From: JAGWNR01 sp964565685
GTDB lineage: Bacteria; Patescibacteriota; Minisyncoccia; Phycocordibacterales; PALSA-1337
Length of the DNA: 64,000 bases
Reading direction: 5' to 3'
Assembly (NCBI GenBank): GCA_964565685.1
Contig: CAZMFR010000003.1
Span: 1 to 64,000 of the forward strand
Position 1 is the stretch's first letter. Each line of letters opens with the position of its first letter. Below, in pieces: positions 26,576 through 34,982 of the stretch. The position numbers and the translations under genes are program-made. The notes under the pieces were generated by a model. It saw only the letters and a program-made list of their open reading frames with translations. It did not search any database and was not told the DNA's origin.

Positions 26576-26652
26576 ATTTAGTCGAAGGTCCCGAGTCCCC
26601 AGTCGAAATCCTTGTTTATCTTGACTTTTGGCTCGATAATTTTGACTTTACA
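26576..26652. repeat. Palindromic element between gatC and gatA
   Basis: GTCGAAGGTCCCGAGTCCCC and AGTCGAAATC face TTGACTTTTGGCTCG and TTTTGACTTTAC. It occupies the whole intergenic space inside the operon. Confidence 0.6.
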
Positions 26653-26655
26653 TAC

Positions 26656-26937
26656 TCATAATATCTTCTTCACCGCCACAAAGTCGCCCTCCCTTTTTGG
26701 CGCTTCATCGATTAGCCGTCCGCGATCTTTGTCTGAAGTCATAACGATGACATCTTCGCGCATGACGTTTTTCACCGCGCCTGGTTGCTGTTTGAAATCA
26801 CCGATCGGAGCGGCTTTTATTTGATCGACATAAGCCAAAATCGAATCGACGTCCTTCGCTAGGCCTTCTTTTTCCTCTTCCGAAAGCCGGATTCTGGCTA
26901 AATTCGCCAGATTTTCTATGTCTTTTTTGGAAATCAT
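26656..26937 (-). CDS. gatC: Glu-tRNA(Gln)/Asp-tRNA(Asn) amidotransferase subunit C
   Basis: 93 aa from ATG 26937. ENLANLARIRLSEEE near residue 7 and LAYVDQIKA are the GatC signatures; it stabilises the GatA-GatB complex. The TATAAT box 6 bp upstream makes the first ATG inside the frame the start and suggests a leaderless mRNA. It heads a gatC-gatA operon. Confidence 0.93.
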   Translation of the reverse strand: MISKKDIENLANLARIRLSEEEKEGLAKDVDSILAYVDQIKAAPIGDFKQQPGAVKNVMREDVIVMTSDKDRGRLIDEAPKREGDFVAVKKIL

Positions 26938-26943
26938 GGCGAT

Positions 26944-26949
26944 ATTATA
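26944..26949 (-). promoter_or_regulatory. -10 box of gatC, leaderless
   Basis: TATAAT 6 bp before ATG 26937. Confidence 0.6.
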
Positions 26950-27132
26950 CCACAAGATGAGTTTTCCTCTATGCTTGGCGTTTCTTTAAAGGCATTATTA
27001 CGATATGTCGTAAAACATCGCACGACTCAATATGAAATGTGGATTCCAAACACGATATATCCTTCTTCTTGCTTTTATGTGTTTTTCTGCTTATAACCAA
27101 CTAGTTATATTACAAAAAATAATATTTGCCGA

Positions 27133-29385
27133 CTATTTTACCATCTTCAAAAAATCCGCTTCGGAAATGACCTTGACGCCTAATTCTTTCGCTTTCGCTA
27201 ATTTCGAGCCAGCGTTCTCGCCTGCCACGACATAATCTGTGTTTTTCGAGACAGAACTCCCAGCATTGCCACCCAAATTCCGCACTATTTCTTCGGCTGT
27301 CGTTCGCTCGAGCGTCGGCATAGTACCCGTAAAGACAAAAGTTTTGCCGAAAATGTCGGGATTATCGGCCTTTTTATTGTCCAAGATCAGATCTTGGATT
27401 TTTACTTGTTTGAGCAAATTGGTTATCAGTCTCTTGTTCGCCGACGCTTTGAACCAGTCAGAAACTGCCTGCGCCACGACCGGACCGACGCCATAGATTG
27501 CTTCGATCTCTTCAACGCTTGAATCGATAATCAAACCAAGCGCCGAAGATTTTGGATTTTCTTGAATCTTAGATCTCAGGCCTTGGATCTTTTCCTCGAA
27601 ATGCCTGGCGATATCGAATGCAGTCTCTTCTCCGACCTGCGGAATGGAAAGCGCGGCAAGGAAGCGCGGCAAGGAAACATCGCGAGATCTTTCGATCGAT
27701 GCCAGCAGATTATCGACAGATTTTTCGGCAAATCGCGGCAACGCCAGCAAATCGCCGCGTTTCAAGGTGAATATGTCGTCGAAAGCCGAGATCAGATTGT
27801 GTTCGAACAACAGATCGATGACTTTTGGTCCGAGACCGTCTATGTCAAAGCATTTTTTTGAGACAAAATGATAGAACTTGCGTTTTGTCTGTTCGAGAGA
27901 ATCCTTGACCACACAGCGCCATGCTACCTCGCCAGGAATCCGCTCGATTTTCCCGTCACCTCCGCATGCTTCGATTCGAGCCGGCCACTTGAAAGGTTTC
28001 GAATCTTTTCCGCGTAATTCTCTCACCACAGAGACAATGTCCGGGATAACGTCGCCGGCTTTTTGCAAGATAACCGTGTCGCCGATCCGCACATCGAGCC
28101 GCCGGATTTCGTCTTCGTTATGCAATGTGGCGCGCGAAACTGTCGAACCGGCCACGACAACAGGCCGAAGATGCGCAACGGGAGTAATGACGCCAGTGCG
28201 GCCTATTTGGAAGACAATGTCTTCGAGGATCGTCGTCACCTGCTCCGCCGGAAACTTGAAAGCAATACCCCACCGCGGCGCCTTGCCCGTGTATCCGAGT
28301 TTTTCTTGTAATCTCAAATCATTCACCTTGACCACGATGCCATCAGCCAAATAATCTTCGCGCGGCATCTTCTTTTGCCATTCGCGCCAGTATGCCACAA
28401 TTTCGCCTGCGTCCTTGCACAGCTTCCAGTGCGGATTCACGGCAAAACCCAGTTCTTTGAGAAATTCAAGAGAATCCTCCTGCGTCGGCGGCATTTTATC
28501 GAGAATATTTTTTGTTCTAACAGGATCGTACTTGGCGATATAATAAATAAAGGTCCTCAGCTTGCGCTCGGCGGCGATCTTTGGGTCGAGTTGGCGAACG
28601 GATCCAGCGGCGATATTTCTCGGATTGGCAAATGGCTCAAGCCCTTGTTTTTTTCTAGCCATATTCAAGGCAGTCAATTGGCTCTTTGCCATCCAAACTT
28701 CCCCTTCGACGATTATATCGATTAGTTTGCTTAATTTAAGGGGAACGGAACTGATCGTTTTTACATTTTCCGTCACATCCTCGCCGGTCGTGCCATCGCC
28801 GCGGGTAGCCGCCTGCACGAGCAAGCCGTTTTTGTAAGTGAGAACGATCTTCAAGCCGTCTATCTTGTGCTCACAGATATAAGTTAAAGAATGCTCGGGG
28901 TCGGACTCTTGTGTCCTCGGGTCGCGTCGGTTTCTACTGAAATCGCGCTCCCTCTCGGTCTCATCGGCCTCCGAGAGGCCCTCGGACACCAAGAGTCCTC
29001 CCCCTCGCTTCTCTTTTTCTTTGTCTTCGACTTTATATATTTTTGACTTTACAGACTTTTGATTTAGAAATCTTCTCGTCCTCGCATCGAATTCGTGGAT
29101 TTCTTCCTCGGAAAATGCGTCATTGAAAGACCACTGTGGCACGACATGCCGGACTTTCTTGAACTCTTTGAGCGGTTCGCCTCCCACACGCTGACTAGGG
29201 CTATCAACGGTTTTCAGCTCAGGATATTTCTGCTCTATGTCCATTAGCTCGCGAACGAGCGAATCGTAGGCCTCATCGGTGATCTCTGGCTTGTCGAGGG
29301 TATGATAAAGTCGCTGATGACGCAAAATCAGCTCTTTTAGGTTGTTCAACCGCTCAAAAACGGCTTTTGGCGCATTGGTCTTCAT
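27133..29385 (-). CDS. ligA: NAD-dependent DNA ligase with in-frame insertion
   Basis: 750 aa, about 80 longer than typical LigA. It seals nicks in replication and repair. Order: Ia domain (LRHQRLYHTLDKPEITDEAY), adenylation domain with catalytic Lys in CEHKIDGLKI near residue 174, OB fold, four-Cys zinc region (here partly degraded: EACGGDG and RCVVKDSLE), HhH repeats and BRCT domain (FVFTGTMPTLERTTAEEIV). Residues about 111-166, just before the catalytic Lys, are a charged insertion encoded by palindromic DNA (28880-29060). Start is ATG 29385 with TATAAT 6 bp upstream. Confidence 0.93.
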   Translation of the reverse strand: MKTNAPKAVFERLNNLKELILRHQRLYHTLDKPEITDEAYDSLVRELMDIEQKYPELKTVDSPSQRVGGEPLKEFKKVRHVVPQWSFNDAFSEEEIHEFDARTRRFLNQKSVKSKIYKVEDKEKEKRGGGLLVSEGLSEADETERERDFSRNRRDPRTQESDPEHSLTYICEHKIDGLKIVLTYKNGLLVQAATRGDGTTGEDVTENVKTISSVPLKLSKLIDIIVEGEVWMAKSQLTALNMARKKQGLEPFANPRNIAAGSVRQLDPKIAAERKLRTFIYYIAKYDPVRTKNILDKMPPTQEDSLEFLKELGFAVNPHWKLCKDAGEIVAYWREWQKKMPREDYLADGIVVKVNDLRLQEKLGYTGKAPRWGIAFKFPAEQVTTILEDIVFQIGRTGVITPVAHLRPVVVAGSTVSRATLHNEDEIRRLDVRIGDTVILQKAGDVIPDIVSVVRELRGKDSKPFKWPARIEACGGDGKIERIPGEVAWRCVVKDSLEQTKRKFYHFVSKKCFDIDGLGPKVIDLLFEHNLISAFDDIFTLKRGDLLALPRFAEKSVDNLLASIERSRDVSLPRFLAALSIPQVGEETAFDIARHFEEKIQGLRSKIQENPKSSALGLIIDSSVEEIEAIYGVGPVVAQAVSDWFKASANKRLITNLLKQVKIQDLILDNKKADNPDIFGKTFVFTGTMPTLERTTAEEIVRNLGGNAGSSVSKNTDYVVAGENAGSKLAKAKELGVKVISEADFLKMVK
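28880..29060. repeat. Palindromic insertion inside ligA
   Basis: GGACTCTTGTGTCCTCGGG near 28902 is mirrored by GCCCTCGGACACCAAGAGTC near 28976, flanked by GACTTT-type words around 29030. The frame is kept and encodes an Arg/Glu/Ser-rich loop. Confidence 0.65.
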
Positions 29386-29391
29386 AGCGCT

Positions 29392-29397
29392 ATTATA
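29392..29397 (-). promoter_or_regulatory. -10 box of ligA, leaderless
   Basis: TATAAT 6 bp before ATG 29385. Confidence 0.6.
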
Positions 29398-29406
29398 GCA
29401 AAAAAT

Positions 29407-29427
29407 GTCCAAGGGTAGCCCTTGTAC
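29407..29427. repeat. GTCCAAGGGTAGCCCTTGTA palindrome
   Basis: Copy of the dispersed CAAGGG palindrome between the ligA promoter and the end of the pseudopilin gene. Confidence 0.8.
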
Positions 29428-30125
29428 TAATACGTCAATTCTATCGTCCTGTTTACTTTCTTTGGACTGACATTCGAACAGTCTGCAATATGATTGTTCG
29501 CAGAATCACTTGAATTATATCCGATATTATATCCAGCCGAAGTTATGTCGGTATAATCATGAGAATTTCCGAGAATAGGATTCAACTGATAATACCTCTC
29601 TACAGTCACTGCGGCACAGCTTTGATTTGTCGTGCCATCGGTCGAGAAAGGAACATAAAAAGTAAACTTATAAATATTGCCCGACGAATTAGTTCCTGGA
29701 GAGGTTGCGAGATTATCTATGCAAGCTGCCGTCCCTATGCATTCATAGACCGGAATCGGAGCACCGGATGAAGAACAAGTGATCGGCGTTATCGGAGACG
29801 AAGTAGAAAAAGCGTATCCGCCGTTTGGACCAGCCCAATATTCTGCACAACCGAGGCCGCTGTCGGCGGCATAAAAAGCATTCGATGATTGCGTAGCGTT
29901 TGACGACAGAACGAATTCCTTGCGGCTGATGGTAAGCAGAGAGACGCCGAGGGCAAGAACGATCGAAGCAACGATCATGGCAAAGAGCAGCGTATAACCG
30001 GAAGAAGTAGAAGGTCGAAAATGCTCTGTCTGCCGACAGACACTGTCAGTCGAAAGCCGTGAATGCTTACACTTCCTTTCAACTCGAGACTCGGGGCTTT
30101 CTACTTTTTTGAAAATATTTCTCAT
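29427..30125 (-). CDS. Minor pseudopilin, PilX-like, with long leader
   Basis: 232 aa from ATG 30125. The hydrophobic N-terminal helix YTLLFAMIVASIVLALGVSLL follows a 43-residue leader ending STSSG, where prepilin peptidase should cut. The mature part has ADSGLGCAEYW, the A-x-S/E-x-G-x-x-x-A type segment seen in PilX/GspK-like proteins, then a Ser/Thr-rich beta domain. It is the last of four pseudopilin genes in an operon, 8 bp after the preceding gene. The leader (residues 8-40) is encoded by palindromic repeats. Confidence 0.78.
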   Translation of the reverse strand: MRNIFKKVESPESRVERKCKHSRLSTDSVCRQTEHFRPSTSSGYTLLFAMIVASIVLALGVSLLTISRKEFVLSSNATQSSNAFYAADSGLGCAEYWAGPNGGYAFSTSSPITPITCSSSGAPIPVYECIGTAACIDNLATSPGTNSSGNIYKFTFYVPFSTDGTTNQSCAAVTVERYYQLNPILGNSHDYTDITSAGYNIGYNSSDSANNHIADCSNVSPKKVNRTIELTY

Positions 30126-30133
30126 ATCATTGA

Positions 30134-30820
30134 TTATTGCATAGGTGCATCGTACATCGTGTCTTCCAATGTCACTCCGCCGCCGCCGGTGACATCGCCA
30201 GGCCAAATGACTGTAACAGTGACGTTTGCGGCATTGCCGTTTCCACCGATATTGCCGCCACTGCTCGTTGCTGTAAACGGTTGGACATAAAAATAACGAG
30301 TAAAAGTCGTGACTGGGTTTATTCCATCCTGAGTATAGCCGTTTGAGGATAGGTCGAGAGGCGGGCATGCAGTCGTATTTATATTTAGCAACGTACAAGA
30401 AGATTGGGTTATTTTATTATTTATAGTATCGATCATACACAGACCAGAGCTAGTACAACCTGTTTCCAAATCGATGCCCCCGCTCTTGATCCAATAATCG
30501 CCAATGTCTAAACTAGAATTGGCGCCGATATTCAACTCGTTATTATCCACAATGTTCCTCATATATTCCATTCCGTCTTGTGCCAAATACGATGCCATGA
30601 GCTGGTCGCGAGCATAGATAGACGCCGACAAGCTCTTTTCCGCGACGGTCAATGGCCCTGCTATAGCGATCATCAGAATGGTTATTGCCACCAGAGTCTC
30701 GACCAAGGTAAAGCCGGAAGAAGTAGAAAGCCGAAAGCCCCTAGTCGAAAGTCGGCTGTATTTGCATCTACTTTTGAAAGTTGACCATTGATCTTTGACT
30801 TTTTTTAATATATTCCTCAT
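30134..30820 (-). CDS. Minor pseudopilin, PilV-like, with long leader
   Basis: 228 aa. Leader of 36 residues ending LSTSSG, then FTLVETLVAITILMIAIAGPLTVA with Glu at +5. The mature domain has MASYLAQDGMEYMRNIVD, typical of PilV/GspI-like minor pilins, and a Gly/Asn-rich C-terminus. Ordinary class III leaders are about 6-10 residues; here the leader is encoded by palindromic DNA (30715-30805). Same operon as the neighbours. Confidence 0.85.
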   Translation of the reverse strand: MRNILKKVKDQWSTFKSRCKYSRLSTRGFRLSTSSGFTLVETLVAITILMIAIAGPLTVAEKSLSASIYARDQLMASYLAQDGMEYMRNIVDNNELNIGANSSLDIGDYWIKSGGIDLETGCTSSGLCMIDTINNKITQSSCTLLNINTTACPPLDLSSNGYTQDGINPVTTFTRYFYVQPFTATSSGGNIGGNGNAANVTVTVIWPGDVTGGGGVTLEDTMYDAPMQ

Positions 30821-30826
30821 GTTATT

Positions 30827-31609
30827 TTATGTCCGTTCAGATATCGTCGTCTGAAGATTGAAATATGTCTGCGTGCTCGAAGCCGAACCGGTGTAACCGG
30901 ATATATACAAAAAAACGCTTGGCTGGGTATTCGCCACAGCCGTGTTAACTTTTAAAGAATAAGCCGTAATGATGATCGACGGATCAATGATCGGGACATA
31001 CTGCGTATACGTGTTTCCAAGAGGATCCGCGCATGGATCACTTGGATAGCTCGGATCATTGGATTCCTGTTGAGCCTTTTCAATCGTCCATGTATACACT
31101 GCAGGGTTAGATCCTGGAACTTGAACTGGTTCGAAATAATACGCATACGTCAGATTGCAAGACTGACCATTTGTTTGATCCATAGCTGTGTTCGAAGAAA
31201 GAAAAGCAATGGAAGTGCCTGAATTTGAGTTTGAATTACCAGATATTATCAATGGTGAACATTGAGCGCCTTGGCTTGTTTGAAGAATAGGACCCGTATA
31301 CATGCCGCTCGGATAGCATGTATATGCGCTCCCCAACCTTATCTCGCGCGTGATCGAATCCATGGCATAATTGATGTTGTTGACAGTGTCTTGAAGCGTT
31401 TGCGATTTCTTGCTTGCATCGACTATTTTGAGCAGAGCGGCGACGGCGATCACAGCCACGATCATGAATATCGCGATCGATACGAGCATTTCGACCAATG
31501 TAAAGCCGGAAGATCTGGAAGGAGCGGAAAGCGACAAGTGGAAATCAGAGAGTCGAGGCGACTTGCATTTTCTTTCTGCTTCATATTTTATATTTTCTAC
31601 TTGTTCCAT
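30827..31609 (-). CDS. Minor pseudopilin, PilW/GspJ-like, with long leader
   Basis: 260 aa. Leader of 35 residues ending SRSSG, then FTLVEMLVSIAIFMIVAVIAVAALLKI. NYAMDSITREIRLGSAY after the helix is typical of PilW/GspJ-type proteins. The start lies 3 bp after the preceding stop. The leader is rich in Arg, Ser and Lys and is encoded by repeat DNA (31508-31600). Confidence 0.85.
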   Translation of the reverse strand: MEQVENIKYEAERKCKSPRLSDFHLSLSAPSRSSGFTLVEMLVSIAIFMIVAVIAVAALLKIVDASKKSQTLQDTVNNINYAMDSITREIRLGSAYTCYPSGMYTGPILQTSQGAQCSPLIISGNSNSNSGTSIAFLSSNTAMDQTNGQSCNLTYAYYFEPVQVPGSNPAVYTWTIEKAQQESNDPSYPSDPCADPLGNTYTQYVPIIDPSIIITAYSLKVNTAVANTQPSVFLYISGYTGSASSTQTYFNLQTTISERT

Positions 31610-31612
31610 ATT

Positions 31613-32389
31613 TTATTGATTCTGTACTGCTATCTCCCCCGTTTCATTCACAACGATGGAACGGGTCGATGTCTTGCTAGCATCTTCGACTTGAATCACG
31701 GCATAGGCGCACGGCGGGGCGTTTGTGGGACACAGCGAGCTGCCTTGTGCGACAATGATAGCATTCGGGTTAGGTCGTTTGAAAGTGATGTCGACAGAGG
31801 TGATCGAATTTCCAGTGGTCGGGCAAGGATTTCCGGTGGTCGGAGGAGCGCTATTTTCGACATATAGGCATTTTATCAATCCGCCGCGAGCGAGAGTGTA
31901 AGTTGTGATCAATGAGTCAGACGAAGATGTGTAAATTCCGTCTCCAAATGAATTATTGCCATTTGATGGATTCGAGTCAGCAAACAAGATCATCTGGCTC
32001 GGATTACCGCCTAGATTGTTTATATTAAAATCCATCCCAAAAGGATAGTTAAAATTCTGCGCAGAGCCCACGGTAGTCCCTTCCACGTTCAGACCGTACG
32101 ATTGGGCATCGCGCAATGCCAATGCGACATCATAAGACATGCTGGTCAGAAGAGTGCCGTCATTGAAACTCCCATAATTAGCCACAACCAAGGCGGTCAT
32201 AAAGACAAAGATAGCGATGACTACTGTTAGCTCGACCAATGTAAAGCCGGAAGAAGAGAGCCGAAAGCGTCCTGCCTGCCTATAAGCACAGCAAGTCGAA
32301 AGTCCGGAGCCGTTTTTATCTTGACTTTTGATCTTTGGCTCTCGACTTTCGATTTTTTCTTCATCCTTGATTTTCTTGAATAAAAACAT
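31613..32389 (-). CDS. Minor pseudopilin, FimT/GspH-like, with long leader
   Basis: 258 aa. Leader of 48 residues ending RLSSSG, then FTLVELTVVIAIFVFMTALVV. SMSYDVALALRDAQSYGL follows, as in FimT/GspH proteins. It is the first pseudopilin after the prepilin peptidase gene (gap 3 bp). The leader DNA (32250-32380) forms an imperfect inverted repeat (GAGAGCCGAAAG with CTTTGGCTCTC). Confidence 0.85.
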   Translation of the reverse strand: MFLFKKIKDEEKIESREPKIKSQDKNGSGLSTCCAYRQAGRFRLSSSGFTLVELTVVIAIFVFMTALVVANYGSFNDGTLLTSMSYDVALALRDAQSYGLNVEGTTVGSAQNFNYPFGMDFNINNLGGNPSQMILFADSNPSNGNNSFGDGIYTSSSDSLITTYTLARGGLIKCLYVENSAPPTTGNPCPTTGNSITSVDITFKRPNPNAIIVAQGSSLCPTNAPPCAYAVIQVEDASKTSTRSIVVNETGEIAVQNQ

Positions 32390-32392
32390 AGA

Positions 32393-33172
32393 TTAAAAAC
32401 TTCCGAACAATTGCCATCCTGTCACCATGACCAGATAAAGACCCAGAATCAGGTATGGACCGAACGGGATCTGCAAGCCATGCTTGAACGAACGATAGAC
32501 TGCCGCCATATAGATAATCGATGCCAGAGCGCCTATCCAAAATGCCAAGGCAAGAGCCGTCAAACCGTACGCCAGACCGAGCATCCAGCCGATGCCGAGA
32601 ATGAGCTTTGAATCGCCGAGACCCATCCATTCTCCATGCGAAACATACCAGAGCAAAGCAAATGGCAAGGCCAAAATAGGTCCGGCAAGGAGGCGTTGCA
32701 TGCTCGGGATTATAAAAGGGTGCGCGTCATTGCCGATGAATAATAGTACGAAAGTAGCGGCGATGAAAATATAAACCAGTGGATCCGGGATTATTTTGTG
32801 CTTTATATCGTAAACAGTTATGACCATGAGTATGCACAGAATGAAAAGCTGAAAGGCAGTGACGATACTCGAAACCATTGTCACCGGCGGATAGAGTAGG
32901 AATATGATGACGAACAGAGCACCGGAGAAAAATTCAACCAACGGGTATTGCCAAGAAATCTTTGCTCGACAGCCCTTGCAAACGCCCCGTTGAAAAGCAA
33001 AGGACAAAATCGGTATGAGCTCCACCCAGGTCAATGTTTTTGCGCAAGACATGCATTTCGATCGACCTCGGATGCCGACGCCCGTGTTGTAGCGCAGGGC
33101 CAGGACATTCAAAAAGCTTCCTATGAGCGTGCCGAGTATGAATGAGACGATGAGTATGAGATATGGCTGCAT
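32393..33172 (-). CDS. pilD: Prepilin peptidase (A24 family)
   Basis: 259 aa, multi-pass membrane aspartic protease that cuts prepilin leaders and may methylate the new N-terminus. N-terminal cytosolic loop with two CxxC pairs (CMSCAKTL, CKGCRAKI) for zinc. The two catalytic Asp lie in VYDIKHKIIPDP near residue 121 and in the GLGDSKL (GxGD) motif near residue 191. It heads the minor pseudopilin operon, so substrate and enzyme are made together. Confidence 0.94.
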   Translation of the reverse strand: MQPYLILIVSFILGTLIGSFLNVLALRYNTGVGIRGRSKCMSCAKTLTWVELIPILSFAFQRGVCKGCRAKISWQYPLVEFFSGALFVIIFLLYPPVTMVSSIVTAFQLFILCILMVITVYDIKHKIIPDPLVYIFIAATFVLLFIGNDAHPFIIPSMQRLLAGPILALPFALLWYVSHGEWMGLGDSKLILGIGWMLGLAYGLTALALAFWIGALASIIYMAAVYRSFKHGLQIPFGPYLILGLYLVMVTGWQLFGSF

Positions 33173-33198
33173 GATGATTGTTTTAAAGTTAAAAATTA

Positions 33199-33750
33199 TT
33201 AATTCGGCCGCACACAGTAGTCTAAACCGTTAGCCACAATCGGACTTGTCGCTTGATTTCCACAATTGAAACTAGACGACTCAGTATTAAAAGTCGAAAG
33301 CCATGACGTCGGCGCAGGTGCGCTCTGAGCCAAAACAGAATTCGTTGTTTCAAAAATCGTGTAAAGGACATAATCGGTCGGTTGGCTTGAATTATTTACG
33401 GCGTATCCATAATCAGCATTCTTCAATGGAGACCCTGATCCAGATGGATCAGTCGGCATTTGTGAAATAAAATTAGCCAGAGTAACGACCGGCGTCGCGC
33501 CATTCATCGGACATCCATTATAAATGCTCGCCAAAGTCTGACCGCTTGCAGGATAGATTGTCGCCGGATATTGATCGCACCTGTCAAAATACTGTTCCAG
33601 CGCCAATGATATCTGCGACAGGTCAGACGCTCTCTGTCCGTCACGGGCTTTTGCCTTTGAACCGACTAGACCGGTGACGACAATAGCCGTCAAGACGCCG
33701 ATTATAGCAATGACCACGATCATTTCGACTAGAGTGAATCCTTTTTTCAT
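33199..33750 (-). CDS. Type IV pilin, short leader
   Basis: 183 aa. Classic four-residue leader MKKG, then FTLVEMIVVIAIIGVLTAIVV. The mature domain starts DGQRASDLSQISLALEQYFD and has four Cys in the C-terminal part. The contrast with the long leaders of the adjacent minor pilins is striking. A TATAAT box lies 6 bp before the ATG, so the transcript is probably leaderless and separate from the prepilin peptidase gene 26 bp downstream. Confidence 0.9.
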   Translation of the reverse strand: MKKGFTLVEMIVVIAIIGVLTAIVVTGLVGSKAKARDGQRASDLSQISLALEQYFDRCDQYPATIYPASGQTLASIYNGCPMNGATPVVTLANFISQMPTDPSGSGSPLKNADYGYAVNNSSQPTDYVLYTIFETTNSVLAQSAPAPTSWLSTFNTESSSFNCGNQATSPIVANGLDYCVRPN

Positions 33751-33756
33751 GTCTCA

Positions 33757-33762
33757 ATTATA
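33757..33762 (-). promoter_or_regulatory. -10 box of a pilin gene, leaderless
   Basis: TATAAT 6 bp before ATG 33750. Confidence 0.6.
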
Positions 33763-33870
33763 GCAAAGATAAATCTATTATGCGTCAACAGATGTCCACA
33801 GAGAGAAAATAGACTCCTCGAGGATTTTAACGCCGATATCTCAAGATAAAGACAAGAAAACAATGTAAGA

Positions 33871-34962
33871 TCATACGGCTTTCGGACGATTTTTGAACAC
33901 CAGTTCTCTATATGCAAAGAAACTCTCAAAGCCAATGAGGATCGAGGCAAGTATTTGAGCGATCAAATAATGAAAAGAAAGAAATTGGACAAAAAGATAT
34001 ACGAGCAGTGTGTTGATACCAAGGTTACAAAGGGTTACAAGCAGATATGTCCCGGCTTGAATATGGATTTTTTCAACTTCCCTATCCTTGAATGTCCATA
34101 ATTTTTGCAGGAAGAAGCTGACAAAGAAAGATAGGATGAAAGCGACGATAGCCGAGATCAGATACCATATTCCAAAAACCCTCGTCAAAAGCCAGAGCAA
34201 GAAAAGGTCCGTAGCCGCGCCCATGGCGCCAGAGACTATGAAGCGGATGATCCGCGATTCTTTGAAAGGAAAATTGAATCTTATGATCTTCCAGATCGCT
34301 TCGATGCCATCGGAATAGCCGATCTTCTTGCCTTCTTTGGCTGTGCGGCCGACATAGCTTATCGGGACCTCTGCAACCGGCATTTTTTTAACAAGGGCTG
34401 TGACCTCCGGCTCTATGCCGAATCTATTTGAAGTAAGCCGGGAAGAGACATCATCAGAGACTTCTCGCGTCATCATCTTGTAGCACGTTTCCATGTCCGT
34501 TATATCCATTCCGGTCAGAATATTGGAAAAAATCGTGAGAAATCTGTTCGCAAGATAATTCTTTTTCGACATTCCCGCCGGCTTTAGATTTTTAGAGAAA
34601 CGAGAGCCATAGACGATTTTCGCCTCTCCAGAGAGAAGCGGCGGCAACAGCTTGTTGTAATCCGTTGGATCATATTCCAGATCCGCATCTTGGATGACGA
34701 CGAAATCTCCAGTCATCTCGAGAAGTCCTGTCCGCACAGCCGCTCCCTTGCCCTTGTTTTCTTCGTGCCGAATGATCTTGTAAATCGTAGAAGGATATCC
34801 GCTGTGCTCAGCCGGTAAAACCACTTTTTCCTTTGAAAAATCATCGACGATCATCACTTCCTTTTCGAGCCCGCCGACGAGATCGACATCGGCTATCTTT
34901 TTCAAGATCAAAGGCAGAGTGCTATTTTCATTGAAGACGGGAATGATTATTGACAGCTTCAT
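33871..34962 (-). CDS. GT2 polyprenyl-phosphate sugar synthase fused to GtrA domain
   Basis: 363 aa. Residues 1-230 are a DPM1/ArnC-like GT2 enzyme (SIIIPVFNENSTLPLIL, VIQDADLEYDP with DxD, GSRFSKN, ITDMETCYKMM). Residues about 235-355 are a four-helix GtrA domain (FIVSGAMGAATDLFLLWLL, FFLQKLWTFKDRE). The pair should make a polyprenyl-phosphate sugar and help flip it. The next gene downstream of its promoter side is a GT-C-like membrane enzyme, so the two could decorate surface proteins, perhaps the nearby pilins; that last step is inference. Confidence 0.88.
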   Translation of the reverse strand: MKLSIIIPVFNENSTLPLILKKIADVDLVGGLEKEVMIVDDFSKEKVVLPAEHSGYPSTIYKIIRHEENKGKGAAVRTGLLEMTGDFVVIQDADLEYDPTDYNKLLPPLLSGEAKIVYGSRFSKNLKPAGMSKKNYLANRFLTIFSNILTGMDITDMETCYKMMTREVSDDVSSRLTSNRFGIEPEVTALVKKMPVAEVPISYVGRTAKEGKKIGYSDGIEAIWKIIRFNFPFKESRIIRFIVSGAMGAATDLFLLWLLTRVFGIWYLISAIVAFILSFFVSFFLQKLWTFKDREVEKIHIQAGTYLLVTLCNLGINTLLVYLFVQFLSFHYLIAQILASILIGFESFFAYRELVFKNRPKAV

Positions 34963-34982
34963 GGTTGAAATTATTCAGCAAA

